A stretch of 64,000 nt of DNA. Source: Hylemonella sp. (GTDB taxonomy: Bacteria > Pseudomonadota > Gammaproteobacteria > Burkholderiales > Burkholderiaceae_C). This document shows, one piece after another, positions 26,266-33,926 of the stretch (positions are counted from its first letter, which is position 1; each line of letters opens with the position of its first letter). A model generated the notes under the pieces. It searched no databases, was not told where the DNA came from, and was given only the letters and a program-made list of their open reading frames with translations. The translations under genes and the position numbers were made by a program. The stretch is taken from the NCBI GenBank assembly GCA_030680575.1, contig JAUXVI010000041.1, positions 1-64,000 on the forward strand. Reading direction: 5' to 3'.

Positions 26266-26985
26266 ATGACCCCACCGAGCGACCCCAGAACCAATCAACT
26301 GCTGGCCGCGCTGCCCGAGGCGGAGTGGCTGCGCTGGCTACCCCAGCTGGAGCCGGTGACTCTGGCGCTGGGGCAGGTGCTGTACGAGTCGGGCGCCAAA
26401 ATGACCTACGTGTACTTCCCCACCAGCGCGATCGTGTCCTTGCTCCACGTGCTGGAAAACGGTGCCTCGGCTGAAATTGCCGTGGTGGGGTTTGAAGGGG
26501 TGGTCGGCATTTCCATCTTCATGGGCGGTGGTTCCACACCTAGCCGGGCCGTGGTGCAAAGTGCGGGCATGGGATTCAGGCTGCGCTCGGACGCCATCAA
26601 ACAGGAGTTTGACCGTTCCAGCCCGGTGATGCACCTGATGCTGCGCTACACCCAGGCACTGATCACCCAGATGGCGCAGACGGCGGTATGCAACCGCCAC
26701 CACTCGCTGGACCAGCAGTTGTGCCGCTGGCTGTTGCTGAGCCTGGACCGGCTGCAAAGCAACGAATTGGTGATGACACAGGAACTGATCGCCAACATGC
26801 TGGGTGTACGACGGGAAGGTGTGACGGAAGCGGCACTCAAGCTGCAAAAAGCCTGTTTGATCCGCTACGCACGGGGGCACATCAGCGTGCTGGATCGCCC
26901 CGGCCTGGAGCAACGCACCTGCGAATGTTATGCAGTGGTTCGAAAAGAATACGACCGGCTACTGCCTTGCAAAGAGGCCATCTAG
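26266..26985 (+). CDS. Crp/Fnr-family transcriptional regulator
   Basis: 239 residues starting MTPPSDPRTNQ at ATG 26266, behind AGGAACTGCAC; the track start at 26203 adds 21 residues. A cyclic-nucleotide-binding-like domain (about 15-130) has VYFPTSAIVSLLHVLENGAS, followed by a Crp-type helix-turn-helix (about 175-215; MTQELIANMLGVRREGVTEA). There is no Fnr-type N-terminal Cys cluster, so oxygen sensing through iron-sulfur is unlikely. The YFPTSAIVSLL type is common in stress-linked Crp proteins. Confidence 0.82.
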   Translation: MTPPSDPRTNQLLAALPEAEWLRWLPQLEPVTLALGQVLYESGAKMTYVYFPTSAIVSLLHVLENGASAEIAVVGFEGVVGISIFMGGGSTPSRAVVQSAGMGFRLRSDAIKQEFDRSSPVMHLMLRYTQALITQMAQTAVCNRHHSLDQQLCRWLLLSLDRLQSNELVMTQELIANMLGVRREGVTEAALKLQKACLIRYARGHISVLDRPGLEQRTCECYAVVRKEYDRLLPCKEAI

Positions 26986-26988
26986 CCA

Positions 26989-27049
26989 AGCTTGACGCAA
27001 ACGTGCCCAGCGGGCCGGGCCGGTACAGCCCGCCGGGCACGCTCAAGCT
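26989..27049. terminator. Bidirectional terminator-like hairpin between crp-like and csbD genes
   Basis: CGTGCCCAGCGGGC (27002-27015) pairs with GCCCGCCGGGCACG (27028-27041) with one mismatch, and outer arms AGCTTGA (26989) and TCAAGCT (27043) extend it. It lies between two convergent genes. There is no clear T-run, so its efficiency as an intrinsic terminator is uncertain. Confidence 0.5.
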
Positions 27050-27309
27050 CACACCGCGGCGGGTTTCACGCTGGCAGGTGCCGGCTCGCCGGCCACCACA
27101 AACCAGGCTTCCGTCGCTCCATCTTGCCAAGCCTTGAGCTGCTTTTCAGCATCGTCTTTGGCAATGCCGTAGCGCTCCTGGATCTTGCCAGCCATCTGAT
27201 CACGGTGTCCCGCGACAACTTGCAGGTCGTCGTCGGTGAGCTTGCCCCATTGCTGTTGGGCTTGGCCCTTGACTTGTTTCCAGTTACCTTCAATGCGATC
27301 CCAGTTCAT
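27049..27309 (-). CDS. CsbD-family stress protein
   Basis: An 86-residue protein starting MNWDRIEGNWKQVKGQAQQQ, the CsbD signature, followed by WGKLTDDDLQVVAGHRDQMA. CsbD proteins are small, hydrophilic, highly expressed stress proteins of unknown mechanism. The C-terminal 25 residues (AWFVVAGEPAPASVKPAAV) go beyond the usual core. It is divergent from the DUF4398 gene. Confidence 0.88.
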   Translation of the reverse strand: MNWDRIEGNWKQVKGQAQQQWGKLTDDDLQVVAGHRDQMAGKIQERYGIAKDDAEKQLKAWQDGATEAWFVVAGEPAPASVKPAAV

Positions 27310-27532
27310 GCTGATTCCTTGGTTCGGGTGAATAAAACTTTCACCACGTTGTCACTTTATGCAGGGGGATAGCGGGCGTCTGTGCGCCAGAGCACCGACA
27401 GGAAAGCAGCCACAGCGCAAAGTGCGTTTGTGAGTTCCAGGCATCCGTCTGTGGCCACAGGGTTTTCTTGATGCAGCGGGCCATCGCGACCGAATCCCTT
27501 CCTTTTGATTGATGGCCATGAAGGGACCCACG

Positions 27533-27949
27533 ATGAACACCGTTTTCAAATCGCACAGGAACAACAACCGCGCTTCGCAACGCAGCCCCATGCACTGGCT
27601 GCCTGCAATCGTCCTGATGACCGCTTTTCTGCAGTCGGCCTACGCAATCACACCGCTCCCCGCCGAGCAGATAGCGGTATCCACCGCCGCAGTAGACAGT
27701 GCCGCACGCGCCGGTGCCACCGAATTGGCGCCGACCGAGATGGCCATCGCCCGCGACAAACTGGCCCAGGCCAAAACGGCCATGGCCGACGGCAAGGACC
27801 AACGCGCCCTGATGCTGGCCGAAGCCGCCCAGGTGGACGCCCTGCTGGCCGAGGCCAAGGCACGCAACATCCGGGCCGGCAAAGCGGCCACCGAACTGCG
27901 CGAAAGCAACCGGGTGCTGCGTCAGGAAATCGAACGCGGCGCCAAGTAA
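27533..27949 (+). CDS. DUF4398-type periplasmic protein
   Basis: 138 residues from ATG 27533, preceded by GAAGGGACCCACG; the track start at 27509 adds eight residues. A signal peptide (HWLPAIVLMTAFLQSAYA) leads to an Ala-rich helical region, ARDKLAQAKTAMADGKDQRA, with the DUF4398 pattern of paired helices. The family often sits directly before an OmpA-type gene, as here (21-base gap). The role is unknown; a periplasmic coiled-coil partner of the OmpA protein is plausible. Confidence 0.7.
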   Translation: MNTVFKSHRNNNRASQRSPMHWLPAIVLMTAFLQSAYAITPLPAEQIAVSTAAVDSAARAGATELAPTEMAIARDKLAQAKTAMADGKDQRALMLAEAAQVDALLAEAKARNIRAGKAATELRESNRVLRQEIERGAK

Positions 27950-27970
27950 ACCTCCCACAGAAAGATCATC

Positions 27971-28819
27971 ATGAAAAATTTCAATTTGCTTTCCCTGACC
28001 ATCGTGGCTGCGGCTGTTCTGGCGGGCTGCAGCAGCGTTCCCAACAACAATGCCCGGCTGGAACAGGCACGCAGTGATTACCGCACCGTGCAAGCCGATC
28101 CGCGCGCGCAAAACCAGGCCGGCGCCGAAATGCAGCTGGCGAGCGACGCCATGAGCAAGGCCAACGCAGCCTGGGGCCGAGACGAGGATGCGGCCCAAGT
28201 CGACCACCTGGCCTACCTGGCCTCGCAACGCGTGGCCATCGTGCGTGAAACCATGGACATGAAAACGTCCGAAGCCATGGTGGCCAGCGCTGGCGCTGAA
28301 CGCAACAAAGTCCAGCTCGCAGCGCGCACCCAGGAAGTCGATATGGCACGCAGCGAATCGGCCGAAGCGCAACGTCTGGCCCAGATGACGCTGGAACGCA
28401 ACCGGCAGCTCGAAGCCCGGCTCAGGGAACTCAACGCCCAAGCCACCCCGCGCGGCATGGTCATCACGCTGGGTGATGTGCTGTTCGACGTGAATCGCGC
28501 CGAGCTCAAACCCGGCGGCTTGCGCATGGTCGACCAGCTGGCGGCAGTGCTCAAGGAGTTCCCGCAACGCAATGCATTGGTCGAGGGATTCACCGACAGC
28601 ACCGGCAGTGAGGCCTACAACCAGAACCTCTCCAATCAGCGGGCCGACTCCGTGCGCATGGCGCTCGCGCGACAGGGCATCGGCATGGAACGCGTGACGG
28701 CGCGCGGCTACGGCGAAACCTCGCCCGTGGGCAGCAATGACACCGCGGCCGGCCGGCAGATGAACCGACGGGTCGAAGTCGTCCTGTCCGACGACAGCGG
28801 CAGGCTGATCGCCCGCTGA
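27971..28819 (+). CDS. OmpA-family lipoprotein with DUF4398 N-terminal region
   Basis: 282 residues. The lipoprotein signal ends in VLAGCSSV, a helical DUF4398-like region follows (about 25-150), and the C-terminal OmpA domain (about 160-275) has ITLGDVLFDVNRAELKPGG and NQNLSNQRADSVRMAL, which bind peptidoglycan. It likely tethers the outer membrane to the wall. It shares the DUF4398 region with the gene just upstream. Confidence 0.88.
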   Translation: MKNFNLLSLTIVAAAVLAGCSSVPNNNARLEQARSDYRTVQADPRAQNQAGAEMQLASDAMSKANAAWGRDEDAAQVDHLAYLASQRVAIVRETMDMKTSEAMVASAGAERNKVQLAARTQEVDMARSESAEAQRLAQMTLERNRQLEARLRELNAQATPRGMVITLGDVLFDVNRAELKPGGLRMVDQLAAVLKEFPQRNALVEGFTDSTGSEAYNQNLSNQRADSVRMALARQGIGMERVTARGYGETSPVGSNDTAAGRQMNRRVEVVLSDDSGRLIAR

Positions 28820-28845
28820 CCCCGGGCGGTCTAGCAAGCAACGGC

Positions 28846-28885
28846 GGCGTGACATGACGAGCCATCTGCTCTGTCATGCCACGCC
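28846..28885. terminator. Long hairpin after the OmpA-type gene
   Basis: GGCGTGACATGACGAGC pairs with GCTC and GTCATGCCACGCC through one mismatch and a one-base bulge, giving a stem of about 17 bp around CATCT. No T-run follows. It is 26 bases past the OmpA gene stop and probably ends or protects that transcript. The rest of the 343-bp gap to 29162 holds only a small GGAGG/CCTCC hairpin near 29080-29096 and no convincing gene. Confidence 0.5.
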
Positions 28886-29162
28886 AGGCCGCAGCCTCCA
28901 CAGATAGAGATCAAGCTTCTGGCCGCCATGCAGGCGACAGGATGCGGCATGACACACCCAACTCTCGCGCCAGCGCGGCCGGAGATCCGAGCATTGCGAA
29001 ACTGACTGGCAACGCAGGCGGTGTTAACAAGAGTGGCAACTGGGGCGGCAAATAACGCAGAATACAGAGACTCATGCCTCGGAGGAGGTGATCCTCCATC
29101 TGTTGAGTAATGCATCTCACGCCACCCGCCCTCGCTGCCTTCACTTCACTGCGTTCATTTTC

Positions 29163-30743
29163 ATGCCGCCTGCACAACAAATCGGTGACCTGGTCTTTCT
29201 CGTGGTCGATGACCTGGAAACCATGCGCCACATCACCATCAACCAGCTGCGCCTGCTGGGCGCAGGCAAGATCCTGGCCGCCCACAATGGCCTCGAAGGG
29301 TTGAAGCTGTTGCATCACCACCATGTGGACGTGGTGCTCGCTGACCTGAACATGCCGCTGATGGATGGCCTGGGCATGCTCAAGACCATCCGGGCTGATG
29401 CGAAGCTGCGCAAACTGCCTGTGATCATGATCACCTCGTCCGCCGAGCGCGACCGGGTGGATGAAGTCATCGCCGCCGGCGTGACCTCGCTGCTGGTCAA
29501 GCCCTACTCGCAGGCCCTGCTGGAAGCACGGGTGACACGCGCCCTGACCTGGACGCCGCCCGCACCACCCACCCGCCAACGCGCCACGTCGAAGGCCCTG
29601 CCGCCAGATGCAGCGACGCCAATGACACCGGCCACCCCCACGCAAGAGGAAGCCCGCCCGCTGCCCTGCGTGCTGGTGCTGGCAGACAACAATGCCGACT
29701 GGCTGCCTGCCTTGTCAGCGCAGGACTACCGGATCATCCGCACCACCACCGAGGCCCAGGCACTCAAGGCGGCCGCGTCAGAGCAGCACCCGGACTTGGT
29801 GGTGCTGGACTGCGCCGCCACCGGGCCGGCCCCTTATGCGCTGTTGCAGCAGCTGCGCGCCCTCCCGGGCACCGAGGAAGTGCCCGTGGTGTTGCTCGAA
29901 GACAGTGCGCACGCGCTGGATGTGACCCGCCTGGAGCCACTGGGAACCGTGGATGTCGTGGAGCGCGCCGCTGCCCCGCGCCTGCTTCGCCTGCGCCTGC
30001 GCAACCTGTTGCATGGCCTGCAGTTGCGCCACGGCCTGCAACAACACTACGACCGGCTGCTGGAAACCGCCCAGTTGCAGGAAGATGTGGAACACATCAT
30101 CCGCCACGACATCAAGTCCCCCCTGTCCGGCGTGGTGGAGCAGCTGCAAGGCCTGCTGCAGGACCGCGACCTCACCCACCGCCAGCTGGCCACGCTGCGT
30201 GCCATCGAACAGGGCAGCCTGCACGCGATGAACCTCATCAACCTCTCGTCCGAGCTGTTCAAGATCGAGACCGGCCGCTTTGTGCTGGACTCCAAACCGG
30301 TCCCCATCGTCGACCTGCTGCGCCGCATTGCCGACATCGACCGCGTGAGTTACGCCGACAAACGCCTCACCGTGGCCGTGCTGGCCGACGACACCCCGGG
30401 ACGCCCCGCTCTGTTGGCACGCGGCGACGCCACGCTCTGCTACTCCATCTTCGAAAACTTGCTGCGCAATGCCTGCGAAGCCTCGCCGGCCGGCGCACGC
30501 GTCGAGATCGCCGTGCAGGAACAGGACAAGTTACGCATTGAAATCCGCAACCCCGGCGCCGTCCCGCCCGCGCTGCGTGAACATTTCTTCGACCGCCTCG
30601 AACCCGGCCAGGAGGGCAAAACAGGCCTGGGCATCTACTCGGCACGGGTACTGGCCCGCGCCCAGGGTGGGGATGTGGAACTGGTCGTATCGGATGCAAC
30701 GGACAGCACGACGTTGATCATCAGCTTACCGGCGTTCCGCTGA
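29163..30743 (+). CDS. Hybrid regulator-kinase (REC - pseudo-REC - histidine kinase)
   Basis: 526 residues from ATG 29163 (MPPAQQIGD); the track start at 29088 adds 25 unlikely residues. An N-terminal receiver (about 8-130) has FLVVDDLETMRHI and the acceptor Asp in VLADLNMPLMDG. A second receiver-like segment (about 180-290; VVLDCAATGPAPYALLQQLR) lacks the usual acidic pair and Lys. The kinase part has His in HIIRHDIKSPLSGVVEQLQG and ATPase motifs NLLRNACEASPAG and GKTGLGIYSARVLA. A receiver-first kinase would be switched on by another kinase. Confidence 0.85.
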   Translation: MPPAQQIGDLVFLVVDDLETMRHITINQLRLLGAGKILAAHNGLEGLKLLHHHHVDVVLADLNMPLMDGLGMLKTIRADAKLRKLPVIMITSSAERDRVDEVIAAGVTSLLVKPYSQALLEARVTRALTWTPPAPPTRQRATSKALPPDAATPMTPATPTQEEARPLPCVLVLADNNADWLPALSAQDYRIIRTTTEAQALKAAASEQHPDLVVLDCAATGPAPYALLQQLRALPGTEEVPVVLLEDSAHALDVTRLEPLGTVDVVERAAAPRLLRLRLRNLLHGLQLRHGLQQHYDRLLETAQLQEDVEHIIRHDIKSPLSGVVEQLQGLLQDRDLTHRQLATLRAIEQGSLHAMNLINLSSELFKIETGRFVLDSKPVPIVDLLRRIADIDRVSYADKRLTVAVLADDTPGRPALLARGDATLCYSIFENLLRNACEASPAGARVEIAVQEQDKLRIEIRNPGAVPPALREHFFDRLEPGQEGKTGLGIYSARVLARAQGGDVELVVSDATDSTTLIISLPAFR

Positions 30744-30845
30744 ATCGCCTCAGGACTTGGTGATGGAGAGCAACGACTTCACAAAACGGAATTGGCGCAG
30801 AGGGCCTTATTGGGGAGACCTAGAAGCACCGAAACGTTGACTGGT

Positions 30846-30914
30846 TTCGGCCAGGAGCAGACATCCAAGAAGATGCCCAAAAGCGGTCTTTGCCCCCCAC
30901 GTTTATGGGATGCC
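30846..30914 (+). repeat. Island repeat type A, copy 1
   Basis: TTTCGGCCAGGAGCAGACAT begins a 69-bp element that aligns with 31288-31357; 22 of the first 27 bases are identical, and both end in a CCCCC..GTTT..GGGATG segment. It lies before the first unknown gene of the AT-richer island. Confidence 0.5.
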
Positions 30915-30981
30915 ACTACGACAAATATCTTGCTATTCTTCAAGTATTTAAGCAACACCCGGTTGGATCCGAGTTAGCACA

Positions 30982-31206
30982 ATGAAGATGCCTGTCGCCA
31001 TATATGTTTGCTATGTACTTTTTGCTGTGCATACAGGAATTTATTGGTACAACCGAACCCACGGTAAGTCGGCACAATTTGGGGTCTCTCGAGTCTTCCA
31101 GGATAGTTCGAATGAATTCAAGATGATCGCCGATCTCTGTGTTGTCATCTCCTTTTTATTTCTTACGGGCGCCGTTCTCTATCGAAGTTTTTTTGATAGC
31201 TGGTAA
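30982..31206 (+). CDS. Hypothetical small membrane protein
   Basis: A 74-residue protein with two hydrophobic segments, MPVAIYVCYVLFAVHTGIYW near the start and DLCVVISFLFLTGAVLY near the end. I do not recognise the family. Base composition is clearly more AT-rich than the neighbours. A 26-codon frame (30905-30985) overlaps its start by four bases but has no other support. Probably acquired with the surrounding island. Confidence 0.55.
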   Translation: MKMPVAIYVCYVLFAVHTGIYWYNRTHGKSAQFGVSRVFQDSSNEFKMIADLCVVISFLFLTGAVLYRSFFDSW

Positions 31207-31248
31207 TCAGGTTCAGCGGGGGCGTCCATCACATTGCTTGCCCAAGCT

Positions 31249-31272
31249 GGCTACTTCCGCTTTGGGCACGAT
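31249..31272 (+). repeat. Island repeat type B, copy 1
   Basis: GGCTACTTCCGCTTTGGGCA (31249 onward) matches GGCCACTTCCGCTTTGGGTC at 31933 except at one internal base and near the 3' end. It follows the stop of the 74-residue membrane protein by about 40 bases. Confidence 0.5.
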
Positions 31273-31287
31273 GAGGTTCCTGGCAAC

Positions 31288-31357
31288 TTCCGGCCAGAAG
31301 CTGTCATCTAAGAATCAATCTGAAAGTGGTCGCTCATCCCCCGTTTTGGGGATGGCC
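31288..31357 (+). repeat. Island repeat type A, copy 2
   Basis: TTCCGGCCAGAAGCTGTCAT begins a 70-bp element homologous to 30846-30914. Both carry AAAG-GGTC and a hairpin-like CCCCC...GGGG segment near the 3' end (ATCCCCCGTTTTGGGGAT here, a strong stem). Confidence 0.5.
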
Positions 31358-31418
31358 CGTTGCAAGCGCCAGGCTAGACTGTTTCACCGCATAGATACTC
31401 GTTAAGTGGCAGAAAGAA

Positions 31419-31850
31419 ATGAAGCGCGCTTGGAAGGTCGTTAAATGGATCGGCATAGGGGGCACATCACTCGTAGCCATACTCTTCGCTGTCGTCTACT
31501 TCAAACTTGACTCGGCATGCGGGAACAATGTGCTCGCAGAGGCAGCATCGCCAGATGGGAAATTTCAAGCCGTCGTGTTCGAGAGAGATTGCGGTGCAAC
31601 TACAGGCTTCAGCACCCAAGTCTCCGTTCTCGCGCGGTCATCAAATTTGGGAAATAAAACAGGCAACGTCTTTGTCGCGGATACAGGCCACGGAGCGGCG
31701 CCATCCGGACCAAGGGGCAGCCCTGTTGTGAATGTGCAATGGCGCTCACCAAACTTGCTATCTATATCGCACCATCCTGCGGCTAGAGTATTTCTGGCAA
31801 AGCATGATGCGTACTCAATTCAAGTTCAGTATGAGCATGTGTCACAGTAA
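31419..31850 (+). CDS. Hypothetical membrane-anchored protein (SPDGK...FERDCGATTGF type)
   Basis: A 143-residue protein with one N-terminal membrane segment (IGIGGTSLVAILFAVVYF) and a soluble remainder with ASPDGKFQAVVFERDCGATT and VQWRSPNLLSISHHP. I recall similar unnamed proteins in many proteobacteria, often as stray single genes, but no function. It has two conserved-looking Cys residues (in SACGNN and RDCGAT). Composition is AT-richer than the neighbours; it is followed by a type B repeat. Confidence 0.6.
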   Translation: MKRAWKVVKWIGIGGTSLVAILFAVVYFKLDSACGNNVLAEAASPDGKFQAVVFERDCGATTGFSTQVSVLARSSNLGNKTGNVFVADTGHGAAPSGPRGSPVVNVQWRSPNLLSISHHPAARVFLAKHDAYSIQVQYEHVSQ

Positions 31851-31932
31851 AAATGACACCTAAAATTTCCTTCCAGCGGACTTGCTGCACAAGCCGTTGA
31901 AGTCAGGCGTTGAATGTCTGCTTTTGCAGACC

Positions 31933-31955
31933 GGCCACTTCCGCTTTGGGTCGAT
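31933..31955 (+). repeat. Island repeat type B, copy 2
   Basis: GGCCACTTCCGCTTTGGGTC repeats the element at 31249. It is immediately preceded by TGTCTGCTTTTGCAGACC, whose GTCTGC/GCAGAC arms form a 6-bp stem. It lies 83 bases after the stop of the 143-residue gene and before the end of the convergent aminoglycoside-phosphotransferase-type gene. Confidence 0.5.
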
Positions 31956-31987
31956 ATCAGCCTCTTGAACGACTGGTACTCGTCAAG

Positions 31988-33580
31988 CTAGTTTGCGTTA
32001 AACCAGTCCGTCGGCAACACCACGGCCCAATCCACCGTCTGGCTGGTATCCACCTCCACCGCACAGGCCCGCTCTTCACCCGTCAACGGTTCGCGCGCCT
32101 TGAGTTGCCCCTCCAGCACCGCCACATCCGCCTCTGAAGGATCGTTCCCTTTCGCTGCGCGCTGCAGCACACGCTGGTGCAACACGTCCACCGGCGCGTC
32201 CAGCGCCAGGATGCGGCAGGGCACACCGAGTTCTTGCGCCAGCGTCATGAAGATCTGGCGCTGCGCCACCTTGAGGCAGGTGGCGTCCACCAACACCGGC
32301 AAGCCGGCGGTCAACACAGCGTGGGCCACCTCGCGCAGGCGTGCGTAGGTGCGCTGGCTGGCGTCGGGTGTGTAGATGCCGCCGGGCACCACGTTCGCAC
32401 TTTTAGCCAAGGCGGGCAGACCGAACAAGCGCTTGCGCTCCACGTCCGCCTTCACACGCACGATGCCCAGCCGTTCGATCAGCCGCTGGCTATGCCTGCT
32501 CTTGCCGGAGCCGGAGACACCACTGACGAGCCACAGCGCCAGCGAACGTGGCTTGATCAAGTCAGCCGCCAGCTGCAGGTAACGCACCACCTCCTGCTGC
32601 GCGGCCGCTTGCGCGTCAGCCTGCCCCTGCAGTTGCGCCCAGCGCAGCGCGGCCACCTTGGCGCGCACCATGGCGCGGTAGCACTGGTAGTAGGGCAGCA
32701 GGCGCAGCGCGCTGTAGTCGCCGGTCCGCTCCAGGTAGGCGTTGAGCAGGCGCCACGCATAGTCGGCCCGGCCGTGGGCCTGCAGGTCCATCAGCACAAA
32801 GGCGAGATCGGCCAGCACGTCGGTCCAGCGGAAGGCGGGGTTGAACTCGATGGCGTCGAACAGTTGCGGTGTGTTGTCGATCAGCACCAGGTTGTTGAGG
32901 TGCAGATCGCCATGGCATTCGCGCACCCAGCCCTGCGTGCGGCGCTGTGCCATCAGCGCGGTCAGCTGCTCACCCTGCTGCGTGCTCCAGGTTTGCACCG
33001 CCTGCAGCGTGGTGGTCAGCGCACGATCGGCGACAGCATCCACCACCGCCGACACATCGGGGAAGTTGTGCGCCACCGCCTCACGCATGGCTTCGGCTTG
33101 GCCCCAGGGGCTGTCGGCGCCGGCCACGGCGGCACTGGCATGGAACGTGGCGATGTGGTGGGCTAGCTGATCAATGTGTGCCGGCAGCAGCTGGCCCTGC
33201 GCCGCCAGATGGCTCAGCAGGCCGTCTTGCGCAAAGCGGCGCATGTGCACGGCCCACTCCAGCACCGGCATGCCCTCCTCCAGCGCTTGCAGCGGCACGA
33301 GACGCGGCGCCTGCAGCGTTCCGGTAACGGCCACCACATCGAGGTAGATGCCGGGCGCGGTACGGCGGTTAATGCGCAGCTCTTCCTCGCAGGCAGCGCG
33401 GCGCAACGCCAGGGTGCTGTAGTCCAGAAAGTCCAGCGCCAGCGGCTTCTTGAACTTGTAGACGTGCTCGCCGGCCAGCAGCACCCAGGAGATGTGCGTT
33501 TCGATGCACTCGATGCCCTGCACCGCATGCGGGAAGGCGGCGGGCGTTTGCTGCAAGAAGGCAATGAGTTGGGCCGGCAT
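31988..33580 (-). CDS. Bifunctional aminoglycoside phosphotransferase-like / P-loop kinase protein
   Basis: 530 residues from ATG 33580 (MPAQLIAFLQQ); the track's 70-residue extension is encoded partly by repeat copy 3 and is not likely real. The N-terminal part (about 1-330) is APH-like, with ECHGDLHLNNLVLID as the catalytic loop and FDAIEFNPAFRWTDV. The C-terminal part (about 345-530) is an AAA/zeta-type kinase with P-loop SGVSGSGKS. This two-domain family is common in proteobacteria; its substrate is unknown and antibiotic resistance is not implied. Confidence 0.82.
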   Translation of the reverse strand: MPAQLIAFLQQTPAAFPHAVQGIECIETHISWVLLAGEHVYKFKKPLALDFLDYSTLALRRAACEEELRINRRTAPGIYLDVVAVTGTLQAPRLVPLQALEEGMPVLEWAVHMRRFAQDGLLSHLAAQGQLLPAHIDQLAHHIATFHASAAVAGADSPWGQAEAMREAVAHNFPDVSAVVDAVADRALTTTLQAVQTWSTQQGEQLTALMAQRRTQGWVRECHGDLHLNNLVLIDNTPQLFDAIEFNPAFRWTDVLADLAFVLMDLQAHGRADYAWRLLNAYLERTGDYSALRLLPYYQCYRAMVRAKVAALRWAQLQGQADAQAAAQQEVVRYLQLAADLIKPRSLALWLVSGVSGSGKSRHSQRLIERLGIVRVKADVERKRLFGLPALAKSANVVPGGIYTPDASQRTYARLREVAHAVLTAGLPVLVDATCLKVAQRQIFMTLAQELGVPCRILALDAPVDVLHQRVLQRAAKGNDPSEADVAVLEGQLKAREPLTGEERACAVEVDTSQTVDWAVVLPTDWFNAN

Positions 33581-33725
33581 GCTCGAAAGAATGGGTTGCA
33601 CTGCGAATGAACTCAGATGGTAGCCGGGTCGCCGCCGTCGCCGCATAACCTGCTGTGCAGCAGCCGCCATGCCCGGAACACGGCCGACACACACCGCTTC
33701 ACCAGCCAGTCTAATTGCCCCGAGT

Positions 33726-33781
33726 GCTCCTGTTTTGATAGCTGATTGCTCATATTCCATAAGGCCTGGGGCCACTTTTTT
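33726..33781 (+). repeat. Dispersed Comamonadaceae-type repeat, copy 3
   Basis: GCTCCTGTTTTGATAGCTGA begins it and GGGGCCACTTTTTT ends it. It matches copy 4 closely in both outer thirds (GCTCCTGTTTT-ATAGCT and CATATTC-ATAAGG...GGCCACTTTT). It lies in the 346-bp gap before phnF, which also holds the Pho-box and PhnF-site candidates. Confidence 0.75.
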
Positions 33782-33859
33782 ATCAGGCATCAGAACACAC
33801 CGCGATGAAGCACCTGATCCCGGCGAAGTGAATCCGTTGCGGCCTAAAGACGTCAGGTG

Positions 33860-33881
33860 CTGTCACAACGCAGTCACATTC
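33860..33881 (+). promoter_or_regulatory. Candidate Pho box upstream of phnF
   Basis: Two 11-base direct repeats, CTGTCACAACG and CAGTCACATTC, match the PhoB half-site pattern CTGTCA(T/C)NNNN twice in a row. It lies 46 bases before the phnF start, in front of the whole C-P lyase locus, where phosphate-starvation control is expected. Confidence 0.5.
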
Positions 33882-33901
33882 GCCCCCTACGCTCCCGCTC
33901 A

Positions 33902-33917
33902 TCTACATGTATAGACC
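33902..33917 (+). promoter_or_regulatory. Candidate PhnF (HutC-type) operator at phnF
   Basis: TCTACATGTATAGACC contains GTATAGAC (33909-33916), a full match to the HutC-subfamily GntR core GTMTAKAC. It ends 10 bases before the phnF ATG, so binding would repress phnF and possibly the whole locus. Confidence 0.55.
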
Positions 33918-33926
33918 ACCGAGCCC

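Noticed and set aside
30792-30977. 61-aa ORF in the AT-rich island
   Set aside because: It overlaps repeat type A, has no family resemblance, and a 26-codon frame in another phase overlaps it.
31183-31206. TTTTTTGATAGCTGG resembling the dispersed repeat
   Set aside because: Only the ATAGCT part matches; the AAGG/GGCCACTTTT half is missing, and it is the end of a coding frame.
31900-31925. attC-like end (GTTGAAT after TCAGGC) suggesting an integron cassette
   Set aside because: No matching RYYYAAC arm was found upstream and no integrase is in the window.
33581-33790. 70-residue N-terminal extension of the APH/kinase gene
   Set aside because: Part of it is encoded by repeat copy 3 and the rest has no domain; ATG 33580 begins the conserved domain.
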